Part shown: positions 15,682 through 22,564 of the stretch, one piece after another
How the letters are laid out: every line of letters begins with the position of its first letter
How positions within the stretch are numbered: position 1 is the first letter of the stretch
DNA from: JBFHNV01 sp965365655
GTDB lineage: Bacteria; Pseudomonadota; Gammaproteobacteria; HK1
DNA: 24,350 nt
Direction of reading: 5' to 3'
Assembly (NCBI GenBank): GCA_965365655.1
Contig: CBDUCN010000035.1
Span: 1 to 24,350, forward strand
Translations under genes and position numbers: made by a program
The notes under the pieces: model-generated
Told to the model about the DNA's origin: nothing
Seen by the model: only the letters and a program-made list of their open reading frames with translations
Databases searched by the model: none

Positions 15682-16184
15682 TGGCGGATCCCGTTCGCGT
15701 CGGCGGCCAGATCGTCGCCTATGCCGTGTTCTTCGCGGTGGTGGGCGTGCTCTCCACGGCGCCCGCGTACTCGCCGCTGCCGCCGGGCACCGCGATGCTG
15801 CGGGTGAGCTTCAGCCACGCGGGGGAGCGGGTGGAGCCGTGCCGGCGCTACACGCCCGAGGAGATCGCTGCGATGGCGCCGAACATGCGCCGCACGCTCG
15901 ACTGCTCCCGCGAGCGCGTGCCGCTCGCGCTGGAGCTCAGCGTGGACGGCGAGGTCGCGCTGTCGCGCGAGCTGCCGCCCTCGGGGCTCGCCGGCGACGG
16001 CGCGTCCACGGTCTACGCGCGCATCGTGCTGCCGGCGGGCCGCCATCGCGTGCTCGCACGGCTGCGCGACACCCGCCGCGCCGCGGGCTTCGACCACGAG
16101 GGCGCGTTCGAGCTCGACCTCGCGCCCGGCGACAGCCGCGTGCTGGGCTTCAGCCCGCGCGACGGCGGCTTCCGCGTGCTGTAG
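15681..16184 (+). CDS. Unknown membrane-anchored protein in the reductase operon
   Basis: The 167-residue product has one N-terminal hydrophobic helix (about residues 8-28) followed by a probably periplasmic, strand-rich domain. Two cysteines, in EPCRRYT and TLDCSRE, frame a basic segment around MAPNMRR. I do not recognise the family. ATG 15681 overlaps the preceding stop codon (TGATG); an ATG at 15675 is a near-equal alternative. Tight coupling to the cytochrome b-ferredoxin-MvhD gene suggests a shared complex or an assembly role, but nothing in the sequence shows a cofactor. Confidence 0.75.
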   Translation: MADPVRVGGQIVAYAVFFAVVGVLSTAPAYSPLPPGTAMLRVSFSHAGERVEPCRRYTPEEIAAMAPNMRRTLDCSRERVPLALELSVDGEVALSRELPPSGLAGDGASTVYARIVLPAGRHRVLARLRDTRRAAGFDHEGAFELDLAPGDSRVLGFSPRDGGFRVL

Positions 16185-16197
16185 GTAGCCTGCGGAC

Positions 16198-16587
16198 ATG
16201 ACCCTGATCGCGTGGCGCACGGACTTCGAGACCGGGATCTCCGACGTGGATCACGAGCACCGCGCGCTGGTCGCGTTGATCAACGAGCTGCCGGCTGCGC
16301 TGGACGCCGGCCCCGGCGTCGCCGCACGCGACGTGCTGGGCGACATCCACGCGGGCATCTCCGCTCACTTCGCGCTCGAGGAGCGCCTGATGCGCGAGAA
16401 CCGCTACGACGAGTACCGCGAGCACAAGGCGGACCACGACCGGCTGCTCGACGAGCTGCGCGACCTGATGGACGACTTCGAGGAGGGCCGCTGGGTTGAC
16501 CGCGACGCGTTCGCCGCGCGCGTCGCCGACTGGTTCACGGTGCACTTCAGGACCCGCGACGCGAGGCTCCACCGGAGGATGGGCTGA
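16198..16587 (+). CDS. Bacteriohemerythrin
   Basis: The 129-residue single-domain protein has the complete diiron ligand set: His21 (DVDHEHRAL), His and Glu of AHFALEERLM, two His of EHKADHDRLL, and His and Asp of VHFRTRDARL. Length is that of stand-alone bacterial hemerythrins. These bind O2 reversibly, and some bind NO or iron. No signal peptide is seen, so it is cytoplasmic. It lies 13 nt after the unknown anchored protein and before ctaA, within the probable NO-reductase operon. A role in O2 or NO delivery, buffering or sensing is therefore attractive but inferred. The Shine-Dalgarno is weak (TGCGGAC). Confidence 0.92.
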   Translation: MTLIAWRTDFETGISDVDHEHRALVALINELPAALDAGPGVAARDVLGDIHAGISAHFALEERLMRENRYDEYREHKADHDRLLDELRDLMDDFEEGRWVDRDAFAARVADWFTVHFRTRDARLHRRMG

Positions 16588-16672
16588 GCCGCTCTTGTTT
16601 GCGGCGCCGGGTGTTCACCGCGCAACGGTGCATCGCCGAACGCCGGAACCGGAGAGAAACAGGAGATCGACA

Positions 16673-17752
16673 ATGAACATCGCAGTACGGCACCTGGACG
16701 TTCCCACGACAGCGCCCGACGGCGACCTCACGCACCGGGGGCGGCGACAGGTCGCGGCGTGGCTGCTGGTGTGCTGCGCGCTGGTGGCGTCCATGGTGGT
16801 GCTGGGCGGCGTCACGCGCCTGACCGGATCGGGACTGTCCATGGTCACGTGGGAGCCCGTGCACGGCGTGGTGCCGCCGATGAGCGACGCGGCCTGGGAA
16901 GAGGAGTTCGCGCGCTACCGCGCGTCGCCCGAGTACCGGCACAGGAACGCGGGCATGGACGTCGACGGCTTCAAGCGCATCTTCTGGTTCGAGTACGCGC
17001 ACCGGCTTCTGGGCCGCACGGTGGGCGTGGTCTTCGCGCTGCCGCTGCTGTGGTTCCTGTGGCGGCGGCGAATCGAGCCGCGCCTCGCGCCGCGCCTGGT
17101 CCTGATGTTCGTGCTGGGCGGTGCGCAGGGGCTGCTCGGCTGGTGGATGGTGAAGAGCGGCCTGGTCGACGAGCCGCGGGTGAGCCAGTACCGGCTGGCG
17201 GCGCACCTGGGCCTCGCGGTCGCGCTCTATGCGTGGATGCTGTGGACCGCGCTCGCGGTGCTGCGCGGGCCCACGGCTTCGCCTCGCCCCGCCGCGCTCG
17301 CGCGCCCGGCGCTGGCGCTGCTGGCGCTCGCCTTCGTCACCGTGCTCTCGGGCGCGTTCGTCGCCGGCCTGCACGCCGGGCTGGTGTACAACACCTTCCC
17401 GTCCATGGGCGGGCACTGGCTGCCGCCCGAGATCGCGGCGCTGTCGCCCGGCTGGCGCAACGTGTTCGAGAACGTCGTGACGGTGCAGTTCCAGCACCGC
17501 GTGCTGGCCTGCGCGCTGCTGGCCGCGACGCTGGCGCTGTGGGTCGCGTGCGTGCGGCGCCCGGCATCGCCCCCCGCGCGGGCCTGGGCACACGCGCTGC
17601 TGGGCGCGGTGCTGGCACAGATCGCACTCGGCATCGCGACGCTGCTCGCGCACGTTCCGGTGAGCCTCGCGGCGCTGCACCAGGCCAACGCGCTGGCCGT
17701 GATGACCGCGGCGACGGGGCTCGCGTTCGCGCTGCGCACGCCACGGGGCTGA
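16673..17752 (+). CDS. ctaA: Heme A synthase (COX15/CtaA)
   Basis: The 359-residue, eight-helix membrane protein oxidises the C8 methyl of heme O to the formyl group of heme A. The four conserved histidines are seen in FEYAHRLLGR, RLAAHLGLA, VQFQHRVLA and LAALHQANA. The signature GGVTRLTGSGLSMVTWEP and the later YNTFPSMGG are typical of the proteobacterial COX15 type. ATG 16673 is preceded by CAGGAG at 16660-16665. It lies 85 nt after the hemerythrin gene and closes the cluster. With ctaB it makes a full heme A branch inside the operon, suggesting that the heme-copper enzyme uses heme A. Confidence 0.95.
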   Translation: MNIAVRHLDVPTTAPDGDLTHRGRRQVAAWLLVCCALVASMVVLGGVTRLTGSGLSMVTWEPVHGVVPPMSDAAWEEEFARYRASPEYRHRNAGMDVDGFKRIFWFEYAHRLLGRTVGVVFALPLLWFLWRRRIEPRLAPRLVLMFVLGGAQGLLGWWMVKSGLVDEPRVSQYRLAAHLGLAVALYAWMLWTALAVLRGPTASPRPAALARPALALLALAFVTVLSGAFVAGLHAGLVYNTFPSMGGHWLPPEIAALSPGWRNVFENVVTVQFQHRVLACALLAATLALWVACVRRPASPPARAWAHALLGAVLAQIALGIATLLAHVPVSLAALHQANALAVMTAATGLAFALRTPRG

Positions 17753-17844
17753 CGCCCGGGAGCGCGGGGCCGACGCGTCGAATCGCTCGCACCCGGCACG
17801 TACCTGGCACATTGCGCGGCCGCCAGGGCCCGCCCCGAACGGTT

Positions 17845-17974
17845 GACAGGATGGTGAAAGAGGGCTTCCTGCGCGTCTTCACCTCGCTGCGCCGAAGACG
17901 CGGCTTCCGGCTTGATCCGGACATCAAGCGCTGACGTCCTTGATGTCTGCCGGTGCATCCCTGCACCGGACGCA
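17845..17974 (+). repeat. Dispersed intergenic repeat, copy B
   Basis: This is the plus-strand partner of the copy at 6241-6361. It contains the hairpin GACATCAAG (17920-17928) / CTTGATGTC (17939-17947) and then a second perfect hairpin at 17950-17969. It lies between the convergent ctaA and exporter genes. Relative to copy A there is an 8-9 nt insertion around 17875-17886. A 27-codon frame begins at its ATG (17851-17934), but it is not conserved in copy A. Confidence 0.75.
17950..17969. terminator. Hairpin between convergent genes, possible bidirectional terminator
   Basis: CCGGTGCA-TCCC-TGCACCGG is a perfect 8-bp stem with a 4-nt loop. It lies 22 nt beyond the stop of the minus-strand exporter gene and about 200 nt beyond ctaA, inside the tail of repeat copy B. 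It lacks a T-run. Confidence 0.4.
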
Positions 17975-17991
17975 GCGCTCGCGGCCGCGCT

Positions 17992-18615
17992 TCAGAAGAA
18001 GCAGATCTGCAGCCCGAGGCCGATCAGGAACGCCGCGCCGACGCCGCCGAGCACCGAGCGCGCGGTCGCGCTGCGCGCGATGCGCCGCGCCAGCGTGCCG
18101 CCGGTGAACGCGACGAGCACGTCCGCGGGCACCGCGGTGAGCGGAATCAGCAGGCCCAGCAGCAGCACCTGCAGCACCAGGTGGTCCGAGTCCTGGTTCA
18201 CGAACTGCGGCAGGAACGCGAGGAAGAACAGCGCCGTCTTCGGGTTCAACACCTCGACCAGCACGCCCTGCGCGAAGATCCGCCAGCCCGACTGCCGGTT
18301 CACCGCGTGGGTGTCGCCCAGCGTCTCGTGGCGCGAGCGGAAGGTCTGGATTCCGAGGTAGATCAGGTACGCGGCCCCGGCGACGGTGATCGCGCGGAAC
18401 AGCTCGGGCGAGTACGCGAGCGCAGCCGACAGGCCGACCGCGGCGGCGACCGCGTGCAGCGCGCCGCCGGTGGCGAGTCCCGCCGCCGACACCAGTCCGG
18501 CGGTGCGGTCCTGGCCGATGCTGCGCGAGAGCACGTACAGCATCGACGGCCCGGGGGAGGCGCTCAGCGTGAAGCCCGCGAGCATGACGAGCAGGATCGT
18601 CTGTTCCGAAGGCAT
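17992..18615 (-). CDS. LysE/RhtB-family amino acid exporter
   Basis: The 207-residue protein has about six hydrophobic helices and the family pattern: N-terminal GFTLSASPGPSMLYVLSRSI, then GLATGGALHAVAAAVGLSA and the mid-protein VEVLNPKTALFFLAFLPQF. LysE/RhtB proteins export amino acids or derivatives through the inner membrane by proton exchange. ATG 18615 begins the homology. It lies 35 nt downstream of the 2-oxoglutarate oxygenase gene on the same strand, so it is probably the second gene of a two-gene unit. The exported compound may be related to that oxygenase's product, which is inference. Confidence 0.92.
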   Translation of the reverse strand: MPSEQTILLVMLAGFTLSASPGPSMLYVLSRSIGQDRTAGLVSAAGLATGGALHAVAAAVGLSAALAYSPELFRAITVAGAAYLIYLGIQTFRSRHETLGDTHAVNRQSGWRIFAQGVLVEVLNPKTALFFLAFLPQFVNQDSDHLVLQVLLLGLLIPLTAVPADVLVAFTGGTLARRIARSATARSVLGGVGAAFLIGLGLQICFF

Positions 18616-18650
18616 GGTCTGTTTCCTCTTTGAGCGGGTGAAGGGCGCCG

Positions 18651-19772
18651 TCAGGCGGCCTCGGCGAGCGGCGCGCGGCCGATCTCGAACGGATTGCCCT
18701 GCGGGATCGGGAACGGCAGGCGCAGCAGCCCGCGCGCGTGGCGCTCCCGCAGGTACGGGAAGTCCCTCAGCAGCTGACCGAGCAGGTGGTGCCCCGCGCG
18801 CACGGGCCGGTAGGCCGGGCGCTGGCCGGGCGGCACGAGCCGCGGAACCGGCGCGACCACCGCGTCGTAGTCGGCCGCGACGAAGAACGGCAGCGAGAAG
18901 CGCTCGCGGCCGTCGTTCACGACCCTGTGAAGCGTCGCCTTGAGCCGCCCGTTGGTCCACGCCTCCATCATGTCGCCGATGTTGACGGTGAACGCGCCTT
19001 CCACGGGCGGCGCCTCGATCCACCGGCGATCGGGGCTCAGCACCTCGAGCCCCCGCCCGCCCTGGTGCAGGATCGTGAAGCACTCGTAGTCGGTGTGCGC
19101 GCCCATGTTCATGTCGCAGGACGCCGTCACCCCCCGGTTCTCGCGGTAGTGCAGCAGCCTCAGCTGCGACGTGGGCTTCTTCATCGCATCCGTGAACGTG
19201 CCCTCGGGCAGGTCCAGGTAGATCTCGAAGCCGCGGCACATCGCGCGCCCGACGTTCGCCACGGCGTCGTAGTAGCCGCTCACGGTCGACCGGAAGCCGG
19301 CCTGGTCGGGCCACACGTTCGGGCCCAGCAGGCAGTGGCCGCCGCGCACGTCCGGGTCGTCTGCCGGGAGATCCAGCGCGAGATCGAAGGCCTCGTAGTG
19401 GCGCGCGCCTTCGTCGGCATACAGACCCTGCTCGGACTGCGGCACGTAGCCGCGGTGGTTGCGCGAACGCCCGATGTAGTACCCGAGCTTCTCCTCGAGC
19501 GGGCGGCGGAACCACGCCGCCGCCTGGCGGTAGACCGCGTCGATACGCCGCTGCTCGATGCCGTGGCCCTCGACGTAGAGGAAGCCGTGCTCCTCAGCCG
19601 CGCGGCCGAGCGCGTGCGCCGCCCGGCGCCTGGCCCGGGGGTCGCTTGCGAGCAGGGGGGCGATGTCCACCACCGGCAGCGACGGCGCCTGCCGGCCGCG
19701 GGCCGCGCGGTGCGCGGCACCGCCGGCCCGGGTCGGCAGCGGCTGCACGCGGTGCGTTTCTGTCCGGGTCAT
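18651..19772 (-). CDS. 2-oxoglutarate/Fe(II)-dependent oxygenase, isopenicillin N synthase-like family
   Basis: The 373-residue protein has the N-terminal DIOX_N domain (LPVVDIAPLL followed by EEHGFLYVEGHGI) and a C-terminal double-stranded beta-helix. The iron ligands are His226 and Asp228 (GAHTDYECFTIL) and His282 (LKATLHRVV). Arg291-x-Ser293 (RFSLPFF) is the usual 2-oxoglutarate-binding pair. The family covers plant-like hydroxylases, ethylene-forming-enzyme relatives and amino acid or nucleobase oxygenases; the substrate here is not evident. ATG 19772 is preceded by AGGAG at 19779-19783 (minus strand). It leads the unit with the LysE exporter, which hints at an amino-acid-like product. 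A CRP-like palindrome lies 66-81 nt upstream. Confidence 0.9.
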   Translation of the reverse strand: MTRTETHRVQPLPTRAGGAAHRAARGRQAPSLPVVDIAPLLASDPRARRRAAHALGRAAEEHGFLYVEGHGIEQRRIDAVYRQAAAWFRRPLEEKLGYYIGRSRNHRGYVPQSEQGLYADEGARHYEAFDLALDLPADDPDVRGGHCLLGPNVWPDQAGFRSTVSGYYDAVANVGRAMCRGFEIYLDLPEGTFTDAMKKPTSQLRLLHYRENRGVTASCDMNMGAHTDYECFTILHQGGRGLEVLSPDRRWIEAPPVEGAFTVNIGDMMEAWTNGRLKATLHRVVNDGRERFSLPFFVAADYDAVVAPVPRLVPPGQRPAYRPVRAGHHLLGQLLRDFPYLRERHARGLLRLPFPIPQGNPFEIGRAPLAEAA

Positions 19773-19800
19773 GGTGCGCTCCTGGGTTCTCTACTGGCCG

Positions 19801-19814
19801 CGCGCACGTGCGCG
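19801..19814. promoter_or_regulatory. 14-bp perfect palindrome in the oxygenase leader
   Basis: CGCGCACGTGCGCG equals its own reverse complement. It lies 29-42 nt before the oxygenase start, in the expected 5' leader or core promoter, so it could be an operator. In GC-rich DNA such palindromes also arise by chance. Confidence 0.3.
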
Positions 19815-19837
19815 GATGCTTCTGTATCGGCAGAAAA

Positions 19838-19853
19838 GGTGATGGGTTTCACA
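19838..19853. promoter_or_regulatory. CRP/Vfr-like binding site
   Basis: GGTGA-TGGGTT-TCACA matches the CRP consensus TGTGA-N6-TCACA at nine of ten defined bases. It is flanked symmetrically by AAAA and TTTT, also as in CRP sites. It lies 66 nt upstream of the oxygenase gene and about 355 nt upstream of the GGDEF-EAL gene, so the oxygenase unit is the likelier target. Confidence 0.5.
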
Positions 19854-20037
19854 CTTTTAGCGCACGAATTTTCGGGCCGGGAACGGGGTTCGAGCGCCCG
19901 CCCCGCAACGGCCCGGAAGCTTGCGAAAACAATGAGATGGCGATTAATGACCCGAACGGGGGTTGTCCCGCGGATGACCGGCGGCTGCGCTCCGACGGCC
20001 GGCGCAGGAACGCGCGTCCCGACCGGGATGCAGCCGC

Positions 20038-20043
20038 TACAAT
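20038..20043 (+). promoter_or_regulatory. -10-like element upstream of the GGDEF-EAL gene
   Basis: TACAAT matches five of six bases of TATAAT within CAGCCGCTACAATCGG, a common form of proteobacterial -10 region. No clear -35 is seen. It would give a leader of about 160 nt. Confidence 0.4.
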
Positions 20044-20208
20044 CGGATCACAGGTGGCGTGCAGGAATTCGGGCCGGCGCCGGCGCCCGCGGCGGGCGCC
20101 GCACGGCGAGTCCGCAGCTGCGCCCCGCGGGTCGCGCCGGCTTCGGGCGCACACGAGCGCCCAGGCGCGCTGGAGCTCTCAGGTCGGAGGGCCGAGCCGG
20201 CAACCACG

Positions 20209-22485
20209 ATGCCCCGCACGTCGACCCAGCTCGTTGCGACCAGCGACGCCTACGAGGCGCTCGGCGGGCAGGCCCACTATCTCGACATCATCCGCGAGCT
20301 CGCGATCGAGATCCTGCGCGGGTACTCCGTCGACGAGCTGCTGTGGCTGGTCGCGAGGAACACCATCGCGCGCCTGGGCTTCGAGGACTGCGTGATCTAC
20401 CTGCTCGACGAGGAGCGCCAGGTCCTCGTGCAGCGGGCCGCCTTCGGCCCGAAGAGCCCCGAAGGCGAGACCATCGTCAACCCCATCGAGATCGCGGTCG
20501 GCGACGGCATCGTCGGCACGGTCGCGCGCACCAGACAGCCCGAGCGCGTCCACGACGTGCGCGACGATCCGCGCTACATCGTCGACGATCAGGCGCGCCG
20601 CTCGGAGCTCGCGGTGCCGATCGTGCACGAGGAGCGCGTCATCGGCGTGATCGACTCGGAGCACTCGCAGCCCGGCTTCTACACCGACGAGCACTGCGCG
20701 ATGCTGATCATCATCGCGTCGATGGCGTCGAGCCGACTCGCCGCGGCCCTGACCATCGAGCAGCTCAACGAGACGGTGGCCGAGCTCGAACGGGCGCGCA
20801 ACGCGCTGAAGCGTGAGGAGCGGCGCTACCGCGATCTCTACAACCAGCACCCGTCGATGTTCTTCAGCGTTGATGCCGGCGGGCTGATCGTCTCGACGAA
20901 CGACTACGCGTGCCAGGAGCTGGGGCTCGCGCGCGAGCAGATCGAGCGCCGACGCCTGTCCGACGTCGTGCGCGCCGCGAGCGAGCCCGGCAGCGACGCG
21001 CACGTCGCGGCCTGCATCCAGCGCCCCAACGAGATCCGGCGCTGGGAGGGCAGCATCGTGCATGCCCACGGCAACCAGCGCTGGCTGCGGCTGACCGCGC
21101 GCGCCCTCGCCACCGCGCCCCCCGAGCCCGAGGCGGTGCTGATCGTGGCCGAGGACGTCACCGAGGCGCGCGACCTGTCGATGGAGCTCGAGTTCAACGC
21201 GACCCACGACTGGCTCACGGGGCTCTACAACCGCCGCGCGTTCGAGCGCCACCTCGAGGCGGCGATCGGACAGGACCGCTCGCGCGAGGCCGGGCACGCG
21301 CTGTGCTTCATCGACCTGGATCAGTTCAAGGTCGTGAACGACACCTGCGGCCACGCCGCCGGCGACGCGTTGCTGCGCCACGTCTCGCACTGCTTCGAGC
21401 AGCACGTGCGCAAGTCCGACGTCGTCGGGCGCATCGGCGGCGACGAGTTCGCGGTGCTGATGCACGACTGCTCGCTCGACGACGCGAGGCGCTCCGCACG
21501 CGGCCTCGTCGATCTCCTGTCCGGTGAGCCGTTCCACTGGAACGGGCACGCGTTCTCGGTCGGGGCCAGCGTCGGGATCTGCGCGCTGGACGTCGGCGGC
21601 GGCAGCGTCGACGAGGTGTTCTCGGCGGCCGACGCCGCGTGTCTCAGCGCCAAGGAGCACGGCCGCAACCGCGTGCACGTGTTCCGCGAGCGGGACGAGG
21701 CGCTCACGCGGCGCAAGGGCGAGAGCCGCTGGATCTACCGCATCACCCGCGCGCTGTCCGAGGACGCGTTCGAGCTGCACTACCAGCCGCTGCAGGCTCT
21801 CGCGGATCCGGACGGGGACGAGCGGCACGCGGAGATCCTGGTGCGCATGCGCGACCCGGACGGCGGGCTGGTGTTTCCCGACGCGTTCATCCCGGCGGCC
21901 GAGCGCTACGGTCTCGCGGTGAGGCTGGACGCCTGGGTCGTGGAGCGTGCGCTGGCCTGGATCGGGGGCGCGGGCGCTGCCGTCTCGCCGGCCACGACGT
22001 GGTCGATCAACCTGTCGGGAGCGACCGTCGGCGACTACGAGTTCCTCGATCTCCTGATCGAGCGACTCGCCGCCAGTGGCGTGCCGCCGTCGAAGCTGTG
22101 CTTCGAGATCACGGAGACGGCCGCGATTGCCGACCTGGTGCGCGCCCGGCGCTTCATCGAGCGGCTCAAGGATCTGGGCTGCCGCTTCGCGCTCGACGAC
22201 TTCGGCATCGGGCTGTCCTCGCTCGCGTACCTGAAGTCGTTCCCCGTGGACTTCCTGAAGATCGACGGCGTGTTCATCAAGGACATCAACGCCGACCCGG
22301 TGAGCGCGGCGATGGTGCGCTCCATCAACGACATCGGGCACCTCACGGGCAAGAAGACGGTCGCCGAGTACGTGCACGACGAGGCGGTGCTGCGCGCCGT
22401 GCGGGCGCTGGGCGTGGACTACGCGCAGGGCAACGCGATCGCGAGACCGGGCCCGCTCGCCGGGATCGTGCCGCCCGCGGGCTGA
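20209..22485 (+). CDS. GAF-PAS-GGDEF-EAL cyclic di-GMP turnover protein
   Basis: The 758-residue cytoplasmic protein has a GAF domain (about 25-185), a coiled-coil linker, a PAS domain (about 205-320), a GGDEF domain (about 330-490) and an EAL domain (about 515-755). The cyclase motif GGDEF (410-414) is intact, with the inhibitory-site RxxD (RKSD) five residues before it. In the phosphodiesterase domain the signature is EIL (Glu542) instead of EAL. The other metal and catalytic motifs, NLSG, EITET, LDDFGIG, LKIDG and the AQG near the end, are present, so both activities are possible. GAF and PAS probably sense small ligands or redox state. I chose ATG 20209. The nearest Shine-Dalgarno (GGAGG at 20186-20190) is rather far upstream, and a GTG at 20059 adds only low-complexity sequence. 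It is convergent with nirN. Confidence 0.93.
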   Translation: MPRTSTQLVATSDAYEALGGQAHYLDIIRELAIEILRGYSVDELLWLVARNTIARLGFEDCVIYLLDEERQVLVQRAAFGPKSPEGETIVNPIEIAVGDGIVGTVARTRQPERVHDVRDDPRYIVDDQARRSELAVPIVHEERVIGVIDSEHSQPGFYTDEHCAMLIIIASMASSRLAAALTIEQLNETVAELERARNALKREERRYRDLYNQHPSMFFSVDAGGLIVSTNDYACQELGLAREQIERRRLSDVVRAASEPGSDAHVAACIQRPNEIRRWEGSIVHAHGNQRWLRLTARALATAPPEPEAVLIVAEDVTEARDLSMELEFNATHDWLTGLYNRRAFERHLEAAIGQDRSREAGHALCFIDLDQFKVVNDTCGHAAGDALLRHVSHCFEQHVRKSDVVGRIGGDEFAVLMHDCSLDDARRSARGLVDLLSGEPFHWNGHAFSVGASVGICALDVGGGSVDEVFSAADAACLSAKEHGRNRVHVFRERDEALTRRKGESRWIYRITRALSEDAFELHYQPLQALADPDGDERHAEILVRMRDPDGGLVFPDAFIPAAERYGLAVRLDAWVVERALAWIGGAGAAVSPATTWSINLSGATVGDYEFLDLLIERLAASGVPPSKLCFEITETAAIADLVRARRFIERLKDLGCRFALDDFGIGLSSLAYLKSFPVDFLKIDGVFIKDINADPVSAAMVRSINDIGHLTGKKTVAEYVHDEAVLRAVRALGVDYAQGNAIARPGPLAGIVPPAG

Positions 22486-22564
22486 GGTTCCGCATCGCGC
22501 CCGCGACTTCGCCCGGTCCGACGACACACGCCGCGCGTGAAAGGGCGCCGCGCGCCGCCCGGCC

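Larger units (their letters stand above)
19773..20208. other. Divergent intergenic region, 436 bp
   Basis: This separates the minus-strand oxygenase gene from the plus-strand GGDEF-EAL gene and must hold both promoters. Its left part (19815-19960) is clearly less GC-rich than the rest of the window, with AAAAGG, CTTTTAG, ATTTTC and GAAAACAATG. It contains a perfect CGCGCACGTGCGCG palindrome, a CRP-like site and a -10 element. A frame open toward the GGDEF gene exists from 20059 but looks like GC-rich noise. Confidence 0.65.

Noticed and set aside
17911..17928. CTTGATCCGGACATCAAG as a possible FNR box
   Set aside because: The TTGAT and ATCAA half sites are separated by six bases instead of four, and the motif is part of the dispersed repeat between convergent genes.
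17851..17934. A 27-codon frame in repeat copy B starting ATGGTGAAA
   Set aside because: The matching segment of copy A shares the ATGGTGAA but has an indel that shifts the frame, so the peptide is not conserved. The shared feature is nucleotide structure.
22486..22564. Terminator in the gap between the GGDEF-EAL gene and nirN
   Set aside because: Only short GC-rich pairings such as GGGCG/CGCCC are visible, with no T-run. These are expected by chance at this composition.
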